Assembly: GCA_032173965.1 (NCBI GenBank)
Contig: CM063283.1
Location: 37,384,243-37,448,242 of the forward strand
Direction: 5' to 3'
Length of the DNA stretch: 64,000 nucleotides
Source: Sitta carolinensis
Taxonomy: Eukaryota; Chordata; Aves; Passeriformes; Sittidae
The notes under the pieces were generated by a model. That model was not told the DNA's origin and did no database searches. It was given only the letters and a program-made list of their open reading frames with translations. Position numbers and translations under genes: made by a program. Positions 38,101 to 49,610 of this stretch are shown here, piece after piece (the first letter of the stretch is position 1; each line of letters starts with the position of its first letter).

Positions 38101-40065
38101 ATCCTATTTCCTCTCTGTAATCAGTCTCACTGCAATTTTTCTACCTGTAGTAGCTGATAGTCCACCTTGGTTATTGTTTCAATAGTCTTGAAATAAAAGG
38201 AAAATTCTTTTCATATATACATCTATCATCGTGCTGTTTAAAATATCTCTCACACTTACAAAATCGTATTAATCTTCAGCAAAACCAATCAGCACCATGG
38301 AAGGTTTAAGCAAATGGTCATATAAACACCTGTAAGCAAAGAAATCCTGGTCAGAATGCCAGTCAGGCCACTATGAACATGTCAGAGGAGCATCCATAAT
38401 AGGGTATCTTTGGGAAATGGAGATAAACACTACAGTCACATGTTTCAAATTATTTAGAATCCTGTTTCTTTTCACATACGATGGAGGCTGTCATAAAGAC
38501 AGGATGCTGCTGTGCAGCAAGAAAAGCACATTAGCTATTAACCTTCCCCAGCCGATCAACTTTGTTTTGCAATCTTTCCTCAGAACCATTAGAATACCCT
38601 GAAGAAATAACTTTCCAATTAAAAAGGATCTCAGAGAACAAAGCCATTTTATCTCTGACTCCTGGTGTTCTTTATTCCAATAATTTAAATTGGAATTGAT
38701 TTTTCAATTTAGCCGTTGACTTGCTATGGACACACAGCTGAAAAGGCCGAATGGAATTGCATGGCTGAAATATTTGTCTTTGTGATGCACTCCTCATAAA
38801 TTCACAGGAGTCTACTTTTTTTTTTTCTTTTTTTCTTTTTTTTTTAATGCATTTTCTTTTTGCTGCTACTGCTTTAGACAACAGCTTTTTAGCTCAGCAT
38901 GAGCAAACTGAGAAAACACGTCCAGTATGACCTCGAGGGCCTCATACTCAGTTCTTCATAGATCTATTTAATTGTTACATCTCTAGAAAAATGAATATCC
39001 AGTGAAGTCAAAGTCATAGCTGTTTTTCAAAGCCTGAAAATGTGTTCTACAGTTTTGATGTGTATTTCTGATTTTTTTCTTTAAAATAGTAATTTACAAA
39101 AGTGAACAAACAGTAATAAAATAATAATTTTTAAAAGTAAACAGCTATAGTCAGTAAATTTCATTGTGTTTAGTACAAATATGCAATTACATGAACAGCT
39201 GAGGTAGATTTTCTCATTGTTCTAGTGTCAGACTCACTTAACACAGTAAAAGATTTACCTGTGGAACAGGTTTGAATTAAGCGCTCAAGTTATTATGGAG
39301 CCTTTTAAAAGATTAAGTTTCCGTTGTGCCTGTAGCTCAGCTCAGTGCTAGTGCAAACCAGCATTTGACATAACTATGGAGAGGTTGTATCACTTTGACT
39401 GGGGACAGAGATGGGTCCTAATACTCAGAATACTAAGTCTGCATCTTAGCTTCCCAGTGCTTTGTAAGTAGCTTTTTTCTGGACAAACACATCTGAACAT
39501 CTAATGCTGAAAGCAGTAAGCAGAGCTGGAGAAGGAAAGCTAAGAGAAAACAAACTTCTGGTCCAATTAATTAGTTCTATTCATCTATTATGGGGAGGAA
39601 GAGTTGTGCTCAAAAGAAGATTGCGACATGATTGTTATAATTTTTTATGTGTGTGCTTTCATTCTTGGCTTTTTTTTCCTTGCAAAATAAAATCAAACTT
39701 ACTGATATTTGAAAGCAGCTAGTCAAACTGTTATTCTTGGACACTTCTCTGCTGCAGTAATTTTACTGTTTTAAATGGGACATTAACTACAGAAAATTTA
39801 TTGCTAGTAAACTATACAGAAGAAAACACAGTAAAAGAGGAAGAGTATCATATTCCCCTTCTCATAGATACAATCAGAGAAAAAAATCAGAAAAATAGAT
39901 GTGGGTGTTGCAGAAAGTTTTGAGACAATCTGTCTAAACCTCTGTCCAGCCAGTTAAATACTTCAAAAAAATGAACATTTTTTTAATTTTAGAAAAAGAT
40001 GTTTTAACAGTATTTATCACATTGTCTGTAGTACATTTACAGTGCTTAGTGAAAAAAGACCATGA
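35147..40065. other. Long unique non-coding DNA
   Basis: Almost 5 kb without a recognisable gene or transposon. It includes a stretch rich in TTAAT/TAATTA-type words at about 37560-37720 and a mixed-composition stretch at 38240-38900 that could be conserved. A T-rich tract lies at about 38816-38845. Confidence 0.55.
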
Positions 40066-40290
40066 TCACAGCAACACAGATTATTGAGTTGGAAGGGACA
40101 CACAAGGATCATTGAGTCCAGCTCCTGGCCCTGCACAGACCATCCCCAAAATGACTGTGAGTATTGTACGAACTCATTTTGAACTCTGTCAGGCCCATTC
40201 GATGACCACTTCCCTAGATAGCCTGTTCCAGTGGCTTACCACCTTTTTACTAACTTTTCCTGCTCCAGTTAGGTTTCTTTTAGGTGTACT
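40066..40290 (-). mobile_element. CR1 retrotransposon 3' fragment
   Basis: On the minus strand the sequence encodes SHWNRLSREVV (40204-40236), a match to the CR1 ORF2 C-terminus. It then passes into the CR1 3'UTR, seen on the plus strand as gagttggaagggacacacaa and aaggatcattgagtcc at 40086-40120. This is a 5'-truncated copy. The exact 5' end (higher coordinate) could lie up to about 40345. Confidence 0.9.
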
Positions 40291-40862
40291 TTTAGATATA
40301 GCTGCTCTTAGAAGATTAGATGTGTGTACATGAGAATGAGTGTGTTGCTGGCATCTTCTTCTGTCTTCTGTCTTCTTTTTCCTATTTTTTTTTTTTCTCA
40401 GGATGGTGCCATGATGTTGAAAAGTCTTACTCAAAGTGGGATGGCTATTGGAACATGAATAAACTTTTGAAAGAAACTATGTAGAAACTGGAGGGACTAT
40501 GTTACCTGTTAAATATTAAAATATCACTAATACTCTTCAACAAATGTATGAAGTAGTGAAGATGAGAGAAGAAGGAAAAATACATAAGGGAATGGGCAAT
40601 AATGTATCAAAAGCCAGTAATTACTAAACTATCAACAAATAGATAAGTTGCAAAATTGAGTTGGGATTTTAGTAACCTTTTTAATTGTCAGAGCTGAAAG
40701 ACATTTTGGTTCTTTTCCAACATGAAAGATGTATACACTTTTTAACTACTTTTAAAATAGAGTTTGATGAGTTTATAAATTGAACTTTGTATAACAGTCT
40801 CTTGTGATAATATTATCTTGGAGTTAGAAGTTCATTCTGACTCTGTGCCATCTCTTTCTGTT

Positions 40863-40898
<36 letters not shown>

Positions 40899-42731
40899 GT
40901 CATGGGAATATTTAACTTTTTCCTTGATCCAGTTATATTCCAAACACATTCAGATGATACCTGGGTACGTGCTAGATTGTTCAGTTTTGCTTTTCATGAT
41001 AAGCAATCCCAGACTCACAAACAGAAGGACAGACTTATTGGTCTAGCTGACTGACAAGATGACCAGGACTTCAAATGTTTTATAGCTTTCATGAATCAGC
41101 AGAAGTGAATGCAGACTCAGGAGTCTTTCAAAATAAGTTTGGATGTCAAAAATAGCATCCAAAATCCCTCAATTACTGGAAAAAATAAAAATGGATTTAC
41201 ACATACATACACAGACACACAGAAGCATATATGCTGTTATACCTTAAAATACTTCCTTTCCATGTGATCTGCTGCAGTTCATCTGTATAATAAAATGGAA
41301 AAACAAATTACAAGAAGCTATTTTGAATTTATTCTACCAAAATCCAAGAGTAAAATGGTTGTCATTGTCTAATTGGGCTATTTGAGAACATGTTTAGCTG
41401 CTGAACAGTGGTCTTCCTAAAGTATATCTGAAACTGATTTCTAGGCCTTACCTACAGATGAAGGAACAGACTGTTTCAAGAGAGGGAAATATCTTTTTGT
41501 TATATACTGCTTATTACATAAAAGACTGAAGTTCAAGTCACTTCAGAAACACAGATGTACATTGTCATTCATCCTATGTTGTATTAAAAGCAGTCAGTGT
41601 GTTGGCGTAATCAGTATTTCCCTGTACAAGACACTGCATAGGAATTATTTTATGTTTTATACTAGTTTGAGAGGTTTGATCCTTTAATTTTAGGGTCCTT
41701 TAAAATCCTCTATTAATTCTGTTAATGTTATTCCTTTATTACAAAGGAAGTGATTTAAAATGCTAATAAAAATCCTGAATGCATTTTTACTTCTTTGTCT
41801 TTGGATGGCTCTGCCTGTGAGAGCATCTTTGGTCAGTTAGTTCAAGGAGCCCATTTTCTTCCTTCCTTGGTACAGTCATGCTCTGCAAATTTTATCTCTT
41901 TTTAAAAATTGTGGGGAGATTCTGAGAACCTGCAACTAATATGTTTAGGAAGAAGCATTTCTTTTTTTTTTCTTTTCTCCTCCCTATTTTTCCTTCATGA
42001 TTGCTATTTCCTCTTTGAATTACCTAAAGACAGGAAACTTAGATTTTAGTTGGGGCTTATTTTAAATATGCAGTTATGATATATTTTTAGAGACTTGAAT
42101 CTATTTTACTGTTATGACTGAAGTATTAATAACTGCAAAAAATTCAGAATGGAGTTTAAAACAACAACAGAAAAAAAAAAATGGTTAAACATTTATCTTC
42201 AACTGAGCAGGTTGAAAATATTTGTTATGGAAAATTATCCAAAAACATTCTCATCATATGCAGGTAGAAGAGACTATTCATTATGTAAGTGCATATGTGA
42301 AGCTTAATGTCCCATACATCAGATTCCAGCCTGACACATTATTTTAGACAAATGAAGTTTCATTGACTGAGTATATGAACTAAACCTTTGACATTGTACA
42401 CAGTTTGAAGAATGATCTTTCCTAAGTTATTGTTTTTATGGCTGTCAGACATTTGGCCATATTCATTTCCAAGTGTACCAATGACAATGAGTAAATGATG
42501 CAACAGGTCCCACATTTATATAGTCTGTTTTGTTCTCTAACATCAATAAAAACCCCTAATCTAGAAATCATAACATTTCTATTAATTTGTATAATCACAT
42601 TTCTGTAGGAAATGAAACATACTAAAAAATTAAAGCAGAAACAAACCCCAATAAAACCTGCCCTCAACAAATACTGCATAGGTATCATGTTATTCCACAC
42701 AAATATCTTGGATACACTTCATACTCCAAAT
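40291..42731. other. Unique AT-rich non-coding DNA
   Basis: No gene was recognised. It contains one TA microsatellite (40865-40893) and otherwise unremarkable sequence. Confidence 0.55.
40865..40893. repeat. TA dinucleotide microsatellite
   Basis: About 14 uninterrupted TA units. Confidence 0.95.
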
Positions 42732-43620
42732 GTTGCCTATCTTTAGCTAATCTCTTGCAGTTTAAAATGCTTTACTGTTGTCTTATCATTACATGCCCTC
42801 ATAAAAAGTCTTTTCCTATCTTTCTTGTAGAGTCTGTTCAGATTCTGGAACAGTTAAGCCACCCTAAATCCACCCCTTCTTCTAAACAATCCAAATATTC
42901 TTAGCCTTTCCTCATATCATCACATTCCTCTGATCATGTTGGTGTCCCTCCTCTGGACTCTCTCCAACAGGTCCATGTCCTTCCTGTGCTGGGACCCCAC
43001 AGCTGGGTGCAGCACTGCAGGTGGGGTCTCTCTCTCCAGAGCAGAGCAGAGGGGCAGAATCCCCTCCCTCCCCTGCTGCCCACGCTGCTCTGGATGCAGC
43101 CCAGGACACGTTTGGCTTTCTGGGCTGTGAGTGCCCATGGCTGGGCCATGAACAGCCTCTCACCCACCAGCACCCCCAAGCCCTTCTCACAGGGCTGCTC
43201 TCCATCTGCTCTTTCCCCAGCCTAAGCTGATACCAGGGGTTGCCCTGACCCCAGTGCAGCACCTTGTACTTGGCCTCATGAGATGCCCATGGGCCCTCTT
43301 GAATTTGTGCAGGTCCCTCTGGATGCCAGTCCATCCTTCTGCTGTGTCAACTATACCACTCAATTTGGTGCCATCTGCAAATTTCCTGAGGCTGTCCTTA
43401 CTCCCTTAGTCTATGTGGTGAATTAAGATGCCAAATAACACTTGTGCCAGTACAGACCCCTGAGGGACACCACAAAGGGTGGTGACCCGCTATTGAGAGC
43501 TCTCCTTGAGGAGCTGAAAATTTGCTTTCCTAAAGCTCAGGGGCCTAGCTTTACTTCTTACCTGACCCCTATCCCTAAAGACTGCAAAGTCCAACAATGC
43601 ATAATCAGGAGACATACTGG
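42732..43620 (-). mobile_element. CR1 retrotransposon with reverse-transcriptase remnant
   Basis: Read on the minus strand this is an internal CR1 ORF2 segment. It carries GVPQGSVL (43448-43471), then KFADGTKLSG around 43355-43384. Next come YKVLHWGQGNPWY and GVLVGERL, and LERVQRRDTNMIRG near 42927-42971. These are reverse-transcriptase and following-region blocks of CR1, broken into several frames by indels. The catalytic F-A-D-D motif reads F-A-D-G (43370-43381), so the copy is enzymatically dead even apart from the frameshifts. It fades out near 42732 in the segment before the ORF2 C-terminus. The far end (43491-43620) is less certain. The element is clearly more GC-rich than its surroundings. 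Confidence 0.92.
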
Positions 43621-43979
43621 ACAAATGTGACTGGAATTATACACTAGTGCTGAATACACTGTGATCCTAACCCTGATCAAAATTTGAGTAGCAAATTATC
43701 TGAATGGAAAGCTTTGTCTTGGATTTAGTCTGTTCTAATTTTTCCTGGAGCTTCATTGGTTCAAATGGCAGCAGTCTTTTTTGTAATTGTCATGTGATAT
43801 GTGAAATTTCACTGAATTTCTGTTTCAAATGTATTTTTATATTTTTGCTACACATACTGAGCTTTAGGGCTAGGGAAAGAAAGCATGTGTGTATAACATT
43901 CACTGTGGTATGAACAGGCAGATGATGTTACTGTGTTTATTAGATTACTTAAGATTAGGGAAACACTTTTTTTTTGCAA
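43621..43979. other. Spacer between two CR1 fragments
   Basis: AT-rich DNA with no recognised gene. The 69-codon plus-strand open frame at 43704-43913 has no recognisable domain. Confidence 0.5.
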
Positions 43980-44118
43980 GAGTGACATTCAAAAGCTGTC
44001 TGGACACGGCCCAGGACAAAAGGCTCTAAGTGGCCCTATTAAAGCAGGGGGCTTGAACCAGGTAACCTTCAGTGCTCCTTCAACTTCACCTGTTCTGTGA
44101 CCCTGAGATTCTTTCGTT
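43980..44118 (+). mobile_element. CR1 retrotransposon 3'UTR fragment
   Basis: The sequence runs gacattcaaaagctgtctgg, then acacggcccaggac and gcagggggcttgaacc. It ends near ctgttctgtgaccctgagat, a decayed form of the CR1 terminal repeats. The copy is diverged, on the plus strand, and starts about 360 bp from a CR1 fragment on the opposite strand. Confidence 0.85.
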
Positions 44119-44482
44119 ACACATAGACCCATAATATGTGCACATTTTTTTTCCATGTGCTCCAGAAAGAACTATCTATTGCATATTTCAAATTCTTCTA
44201 AGAAATTATAGTACATAATGATATCTGTAATTGGGTTTAGCAGAAACTTTCTGAATTCATCATGTACACAATGAATAACTTATTATTTTTTGCCCTTCAA
44301 GTTTTTATAGTTGCTACTCTACCGGCTAACACTTTTATTCATCCATTTAAAACACTTCCTCTAATTCTCAGATATATTTATTTATAAATTGTTTCTGAAT
44401 GGAAAAGTTAATCTAATCTTCTTCTAATTTGCTCTGGCAAATCACTTAGCAGTTCAGGTGATTTTTATTTTCTAAAAGGATT

Positions 44483-44484
<2 letters not shown>

Positions 44485-44513
<29 letters not shown>
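44485..44513. repeat. 29-nt poly(T) run
   Basis: Uninterrupted T homopolymer with no recognisable attached retroelement. Confidence 0.95.
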
Positions 44514-44515
<2 letters not shown>

Positions 44516-44801
44516 TTATGTGGTAAGGTTCTTTTGTGTTGCCTAATTGGCTCACAGTAAGAGTGTTTTACTAAAATTTTCACCACAGAATGTTTTTAGT
44601 GGATCAAAAAACTGTGTGGGGGGTGTGCGAGTATGTGGGCAGAAGGGCTTCGAAAGTGTCTTATCTGAAATGAATTACTAATTGACTGCACTACATATGG
44701 GAAGGTTTTTAGTGCTTTTCACTTACAATCATTTATCAAAATGTATTTACTTGGGAACCACTTATTAAACAAAATTAATTGATTCATTACATTACCTTGT
44801 G

Positions 44802-44819
44802 CCCCCTCCCCCACCCCCT
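44802..44819 (-). repeat. C-rich tract (G-rich on the minus strand)
   Basis: Three runs of five C separated by T and A. The minus strand has three G5 runs, marginal for a G-quadruplex unless one run is split. Confidence 0.7.
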
Positions 44820-47252
44820 GAAAATTAAAATAAAGGGAAAATGAAAACAAAGGGAATTTCATCAACAAGTTTAAAAATTACAGCCTTGCAGTGCATAGGA
44901 ATTTCAGAGATCATTTGGTCTTGAGATTGCCAAATTCTTTTGATTGTATCTAATCTGCTGGAAGAGGGCTAGGGAGAAAGCAGTTAGCATTTGACTGCCA
45001 ACTGAACTATCCTCCTTGTCACTATTTCGGATGTGTCATCTAGACATGTTGAGATGGAAACAGTTTTCAGCAGCACGTGTGTGAGCCAGTCTGTACAAAA
45101 TGGTCCTGTGGCCAGTGATCACCTTCTTTTAGTTAGCAATGTCAGTGAATTTAGCTCATCTCTTTATGCAAAGAGAGGCAATATCATTTTATTTGCTATA
45201 TAAAATGTAGCCCAAGGGTTCCACTGAGGGTTTGTACTTATCAAGCCTGAGTTTACTCTTTGGAGATGTAAAGAAAAGGTGACATCTATGCTACCAAATA
45301 ATACATGATAGAGATTATTCTGGCTGGATTGCCAGAGGTGTCACAAGTTTTTGGTGATGCTTATGTGCACAAATGTCATTTATACCAAAGAGCAGGAAAT
45401 CTGCGTCCTAATTGGCTTCATTTCTAGCTTCTAGCAATTAGCCATACCTGAAACAAATCTTGATAATTTTTTATTTTGCAAACTGCATGTATTTTATTTT
45501 TCCTATTTTATTTATTAGCATATACAAGGACCCCCCTTTGGACACTTCAATCGCTTCCTTTTTAGACTACAGATGGGTCCAAAGGCAAGGAATGCAGAAA
45601 GATTGAGGGAAGGTGAAGATGCTTTTCCTGAAATGAAAGCCTGATTGGATGTGGGATATCTCCAAGAGGGAACTACTGAAAACAATTGTATCAGGTTATC
45701 CAGTTTGGTGGACCAGAATGAATGAAAGCAGTAATAGATCTTCCTACTGGACTGAGAAAAAGTAAGCAGCATAATGGATATTAAATAAGTTTAGACACTA
45801 TTATAGCAAGCCAAGTTAGTTTGGGTTTTTTTTCACAGTGCATTCAAAACACTGGGGTTATTGTTAGGAAAGAATTATTGACTTGTTTTGTATGTCAATG
45901 GGAGATAATCTTTTACAGAACTGAAAATAATCTGCTGATAGCTACAAAACCATATTGTTAGACTGGGGTTGAAATAATATTTTTTCATCTGAAATAGACA
46001 TATCTAGAAGAAACTGAGTATTCAATTCAGTGCATTTTAAAAGACAGACTTGAGCACAAATTTCTTTCTGAGGTAGTTGTGTATTTGGTGGCATGAAGCA
46101 TGATAATTCTCTGTCATTCTGTTGTTCAATAAATTACATTATGAAGTAGAAACTAGAACATTGCACCATAATATTTGTCTGGAAGAGAAAAAACTACTTT
46201 CATAGTTTGCAGGGGAAAATGATTAGTTTTCTGATGCTGATAGAAAATGTAAGAAATACTGTACTTATGTCTGGCACATCTAAACTCATAACATCTATTT
46301 GCTTTGCTTTGTCAAAACATATGAAAAATCATTAAAGTGTTTTAATAAATGTCTGGTTTTCTTGCTCATTCATCTTATAAATATTAATTAGCCATGGATC
46401 AGGCAATTAAAGTTTAATCAATTTGCACTAATTAGCACCACATACTTGCATAAAAAGATAAAACCAGCTCCTGCATCTGGCTGTTATTTGCAGTTTTTGT
46501 CAAGTGCTGATGAGTTTCATCTTGAAGAGAAGATTAAGAAGCAAAGAGGAAAATAAGAAAGTAGTGTTAATTTTATTAAATCTTCAATCAAACCTTCTGT
46601 TCATAAGCTTTATGGGACAATACCAGGTAACATTTCACTTTACACGAAAGTAGACATGATTGGGCAAAAATTTAACACTTTTCTGTGACCACACCCTTCT
46701 TAATTATAACTTGTAAGAAGAAAAATAAGCTCTTCTATGCAAAAGCCCAGGTTCTTTCTTACAACAAAATAATTCCATAATCATACACATAGAGCTTAAC
46801 ACCCCAAACTTTCATAAGGAAAGTAAAAACAAATTTTCATCTAAAAATATTTTCAGTTCTCACATATGCGAGTGGAAAAATAATCCCACAAAATCTAATC
46901 TTAAATTCACTTATAATTTTGATTCTTTTAAAGATGGGTTTCAGTATCTAAATTATAAGCCTTTCCAATGGAAGGATAAAACTTTAAAGGTCACCTTCCA
47001 GTATTTTGCTAGAGATTGGACCATAGGACAGAATATTTTAGCCTAGCTCAAACGACACTAAAATTAGTTGATAGACTCATTCCTGGAAATGTGTCAGGCA
47101 TCTGTAGTGAAGAGGGGATAAAAGAACTTCCTGCCCACCAGGAAAGACAATTATTTGTTAATACTTCTTGCAATATTTATTGTTTAAGTTTTCTATTCAG
47201 CAACACTTTTATAAAAAAGTAACAAGTGAGGTAACAAAATTAAAACATGCAT

Positions 47253-47294
47253 GCACACTCTCTCTCACACACACGCACACACACACACTCACTC
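47253..47294. repeat. CA microsatellite with CT segment
   Basis: A short CT run leads into CACACACACGCACACACACAC-type repeats broken by one CG. In forward translation it gives a THTHTH run, which is not coding. Confidence 0.9.
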
Positions 47295-48736
47295 CCAATG
47301 TTTCTTTTCATTCAAGAGGTTTATTTTTCAGGTGTTTCACTTTCACTGGGAAACACTAGGGTAAATCTTACTCTAGAAAGTCCTAATCTACATTAGAGGA
47401 TTATACAAGTATTGGATCTGGTTAAGAGCTTATGGTATCCTTTAATATTACACTGTCATGTATTTAAAAAAAATGCACTCTGACTCTGCAGGCCAAACCA
47501 CTTTCATGGTAGTCCTTGAGCAGAGGAAAATTCAGACATTCCACATATCAGTTACTTGTTTCTAGTTTGAATCCAAAGGAGAGCAGTGTGCCCAAATGCA
47601 TAGCTAGATAACATCTACCTAAGTGCCATTAAATAAAAATTGAAAACTGCATGTTTTGCTTTGTCCAAGTTACTGTTCTGTGCTCCTATTGGCCATGGCT
47701 TAACATCGTTACACTCGTGGTTGTCTACTAAGGAAACACTTGAGAATCAGCATTCCAAGTGTCTGGTTTATTGCACAGTTAAACGTCCTATAGAAATAAT
47801 CAAGATTTTTATAATACAGCTCTGTTTTTGGCTTCTGGATCTGGCTGAGTGAATTAGACTGACAATCTACCAAACAGGTATTATTGACCACTTCTATATG
47901 ACTGTTTTCAACGTTGATAATGGGAGAAAACAAAACATTCCTTACAGCCTATTTATGTAACTGAAAATGTTTATAGGGAATGAAACATGTACTTTATCAC
48001 CAGTGGAAATTTACTTTAAACTCTGCAGGTAAAACCAGGCTTTTACAAGTGATTTAACAGTAAAAAGTTCCAAGGAAAAAACCCCAAACCCACACAACAC
48101 CAACCAACCCATAGCATGAATCATAAAGAAGCTATGCACCATTTAGATAAGGATTTTCATGTAGTTTATGCAAGAAAAGACATGTGAATGGTTATTGATA
48201 TTTTTCAAATGAAGTATGTATGAGCCGTTAAACTCCTCATTCCATAGTGTACAAGCCATTGCTCTGCTAAACATTCTTTTACCAGACAGGCTATAAATGG
48301 AGCAGAGGCATTTGAAAATGTGTCATTTTTCAATGTTTGTTTAAAGATCTGACACATATGACACACAAAACCACCTGGTAGATGAAAGTTCAAATTGCTG
48401 ATTGTTGTTACAGAATCTTCATAATGGGATATTGTGCAGAAGATCTATTGTTTTAGAGTATAGAAAGACTGATTTTGACATGATCTCTAAGCACTTTCCC
48501 TAATTGGGGCACTGAAACAAAAAGTCATTAGAAGAACAAATTCCTTCAGTTGAAAAACTTTAGCTGAGTGGTTTCCCCTATGATGTACCATATGTATATA
48601 TACATTGAACAATTCCTTTCACTGAAACTAAAAAATGAATCTCAGTGGAATGTTTTACAGTAAATTTTAGTGATCTTAGGAAGGAGACACAAACTATAGT
48701 GTATTTGCAAATAATTCATGAATCTGTGAGCAGTAT

Positions 48737-48764
48737 AGATATATTTACTAAGATATATTTACTA
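48737..48764. repeat. 14-bp tandem duplication
   Basis: Two exact adjacent copies of AGATATATTTACTA. Confidence 0.9.
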
Positions 48765-49179
48765 AGACATTAGGGAGCTGAAATGTTTCTTAAAGCTCAG
48801 TGTTCAAGGAGTAACCTTCATATCCTAATTAAGTGTAACCAGACCTTATTTTACTGTCTTCATACAGAAGGAATTTAGAACTTTGTGACTAAATCTTAGT
48901 GAGTAAATGCAAAGGCATTGAGACAAACATATGAAACCATCCTCATCTTGTACTGTCGTTGTCCTTTGTGCTCTTGCAAGACAAGGGCTCCTTAATATTG
49001 TCTTTTTTACAGTCTGGCGTTGTCCCTGAAAATAAGCTTTCTGATTTGTTTTTGTAGAATGGAGTCAGTGTTCTCAGGATTTTAAGGTAAACAAGAATAA
49101 TTTACATTCTTTTGTTAAAGATATCACTTAGATATCTTATCTTTATCTTCGTTAAAGATATTTAGAAATCACCATTTGA
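48765..49179. other. Sequence upstream of the LTR core, possibly LTR U3
   Basis: Ordinary mixed sequence with a GATATC/AAGATAT-rich patch near 49120-49165. It could be the U3 part of an LTR that starts at 48727 or 48954. I cannot decide from the sequence alone. Confidence 0.35.
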
Positions 49180-49342
49180 TCAGTGGGATCGGAGAGGTGG
49201 ACAATTCATTACCCAATCCCTGGCCAGTGTCCTGGAAATTATAAATAGCTGAGGTTTCAATAAACTTGGTTCTTTGTTCTTCTGTGCTCGAACACCTGTG
49301 TGTGTGTGTTGCTGTGTGTTCTCTCTATGTCCCACAGTGACA
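49180..49342 (+). mobile_element. LTR-like promoter/polyA region (endogenous retrovirus remnant)
   Basis: A TATA box (TTATAAATAG, 49239-49248) is followed at 49259-49264 by AATAAA. Next comes a T/G-rich segment (cttggttctttgttcttctg), a short TG run, and a CCCACA or GTGACA end at 49336 or 49342. This compact TATA-polyA-GT-rich order is typical of an LTR R/U5 region and not of an ordinary gene promoter. No retroviral coding sequence is nearby, so it would be a solo LTR. The family is not assigned, and the 5' edge is uncertain. Confidence 0.6.
49239..49264 (+). promoter_or_regulatory. TATA box and adjacent polyadenylation signal of the LTR-like region
   Basis: TTATAAATAG at 49239-49248 and AATAAA at 49259-49264 are only 10 bp apart. 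If the LTR is read on the plus strand, transcription would begin around 49270, so the polyA signal lies in U3 just before R, as in some retroviral LTRs. Confidence 0.5.
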
Positions 49343-49577
49343 ATCTGGTTGAATAAGACCTAAGTATAGGTCAGCATATTAGATCTCAACATATATTCCG
49401 AAACTGAGTTTTCCTACAAATGTGGCTTCATATAACATTCATAAGGAAACCCTCAAAAATTGTGCTCATAGTTGATATGCAGTCTATTTCAAACATTTTG
49501 AACACTGCTTTTTTCATGTTTTGCTTCCAGAACTGCTGCTGTGCAATTCCAAGACTCATATAAAAAGTATATATATT

Positions 49578-49610
49578 AAAAAAAAAAACAAAAAAAAAAC
49601 AACAAAAAAA
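49578..49610. repeat. A-rich tract
   Basis: Runs of A broken by single C. On the minus strand it translates as F/V runs and is not coding. Confidence 0.9.

Larger units (their letters stand above)
44119..48726. other. Unique AT-rich non-coding DNA
   Basis: No gene or transposon was recognised in 4.6 kb apart from small simple repeats (separately listed). Stretches around 45010-45230 and 46370-46530 are rich in AT-core regulatory-type words and free of simple repeats. Confidence 0.55.

Noticed and set aside
39330..39365. TGTAGCTCAGCTCAGTGC resembling a tRNA A box
   Set aside because: No matching B box (GGTTCGAATCC type) or acceptor stem pairing is present at the right distance.
42912..43334. 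140-codon minus-strand open frame and its overlapping frames on both strands
   Set aside because: The first part matches CR1 ORF2 and then continues out of frame; it is a frameshifted transposon remnant, not a host gene.
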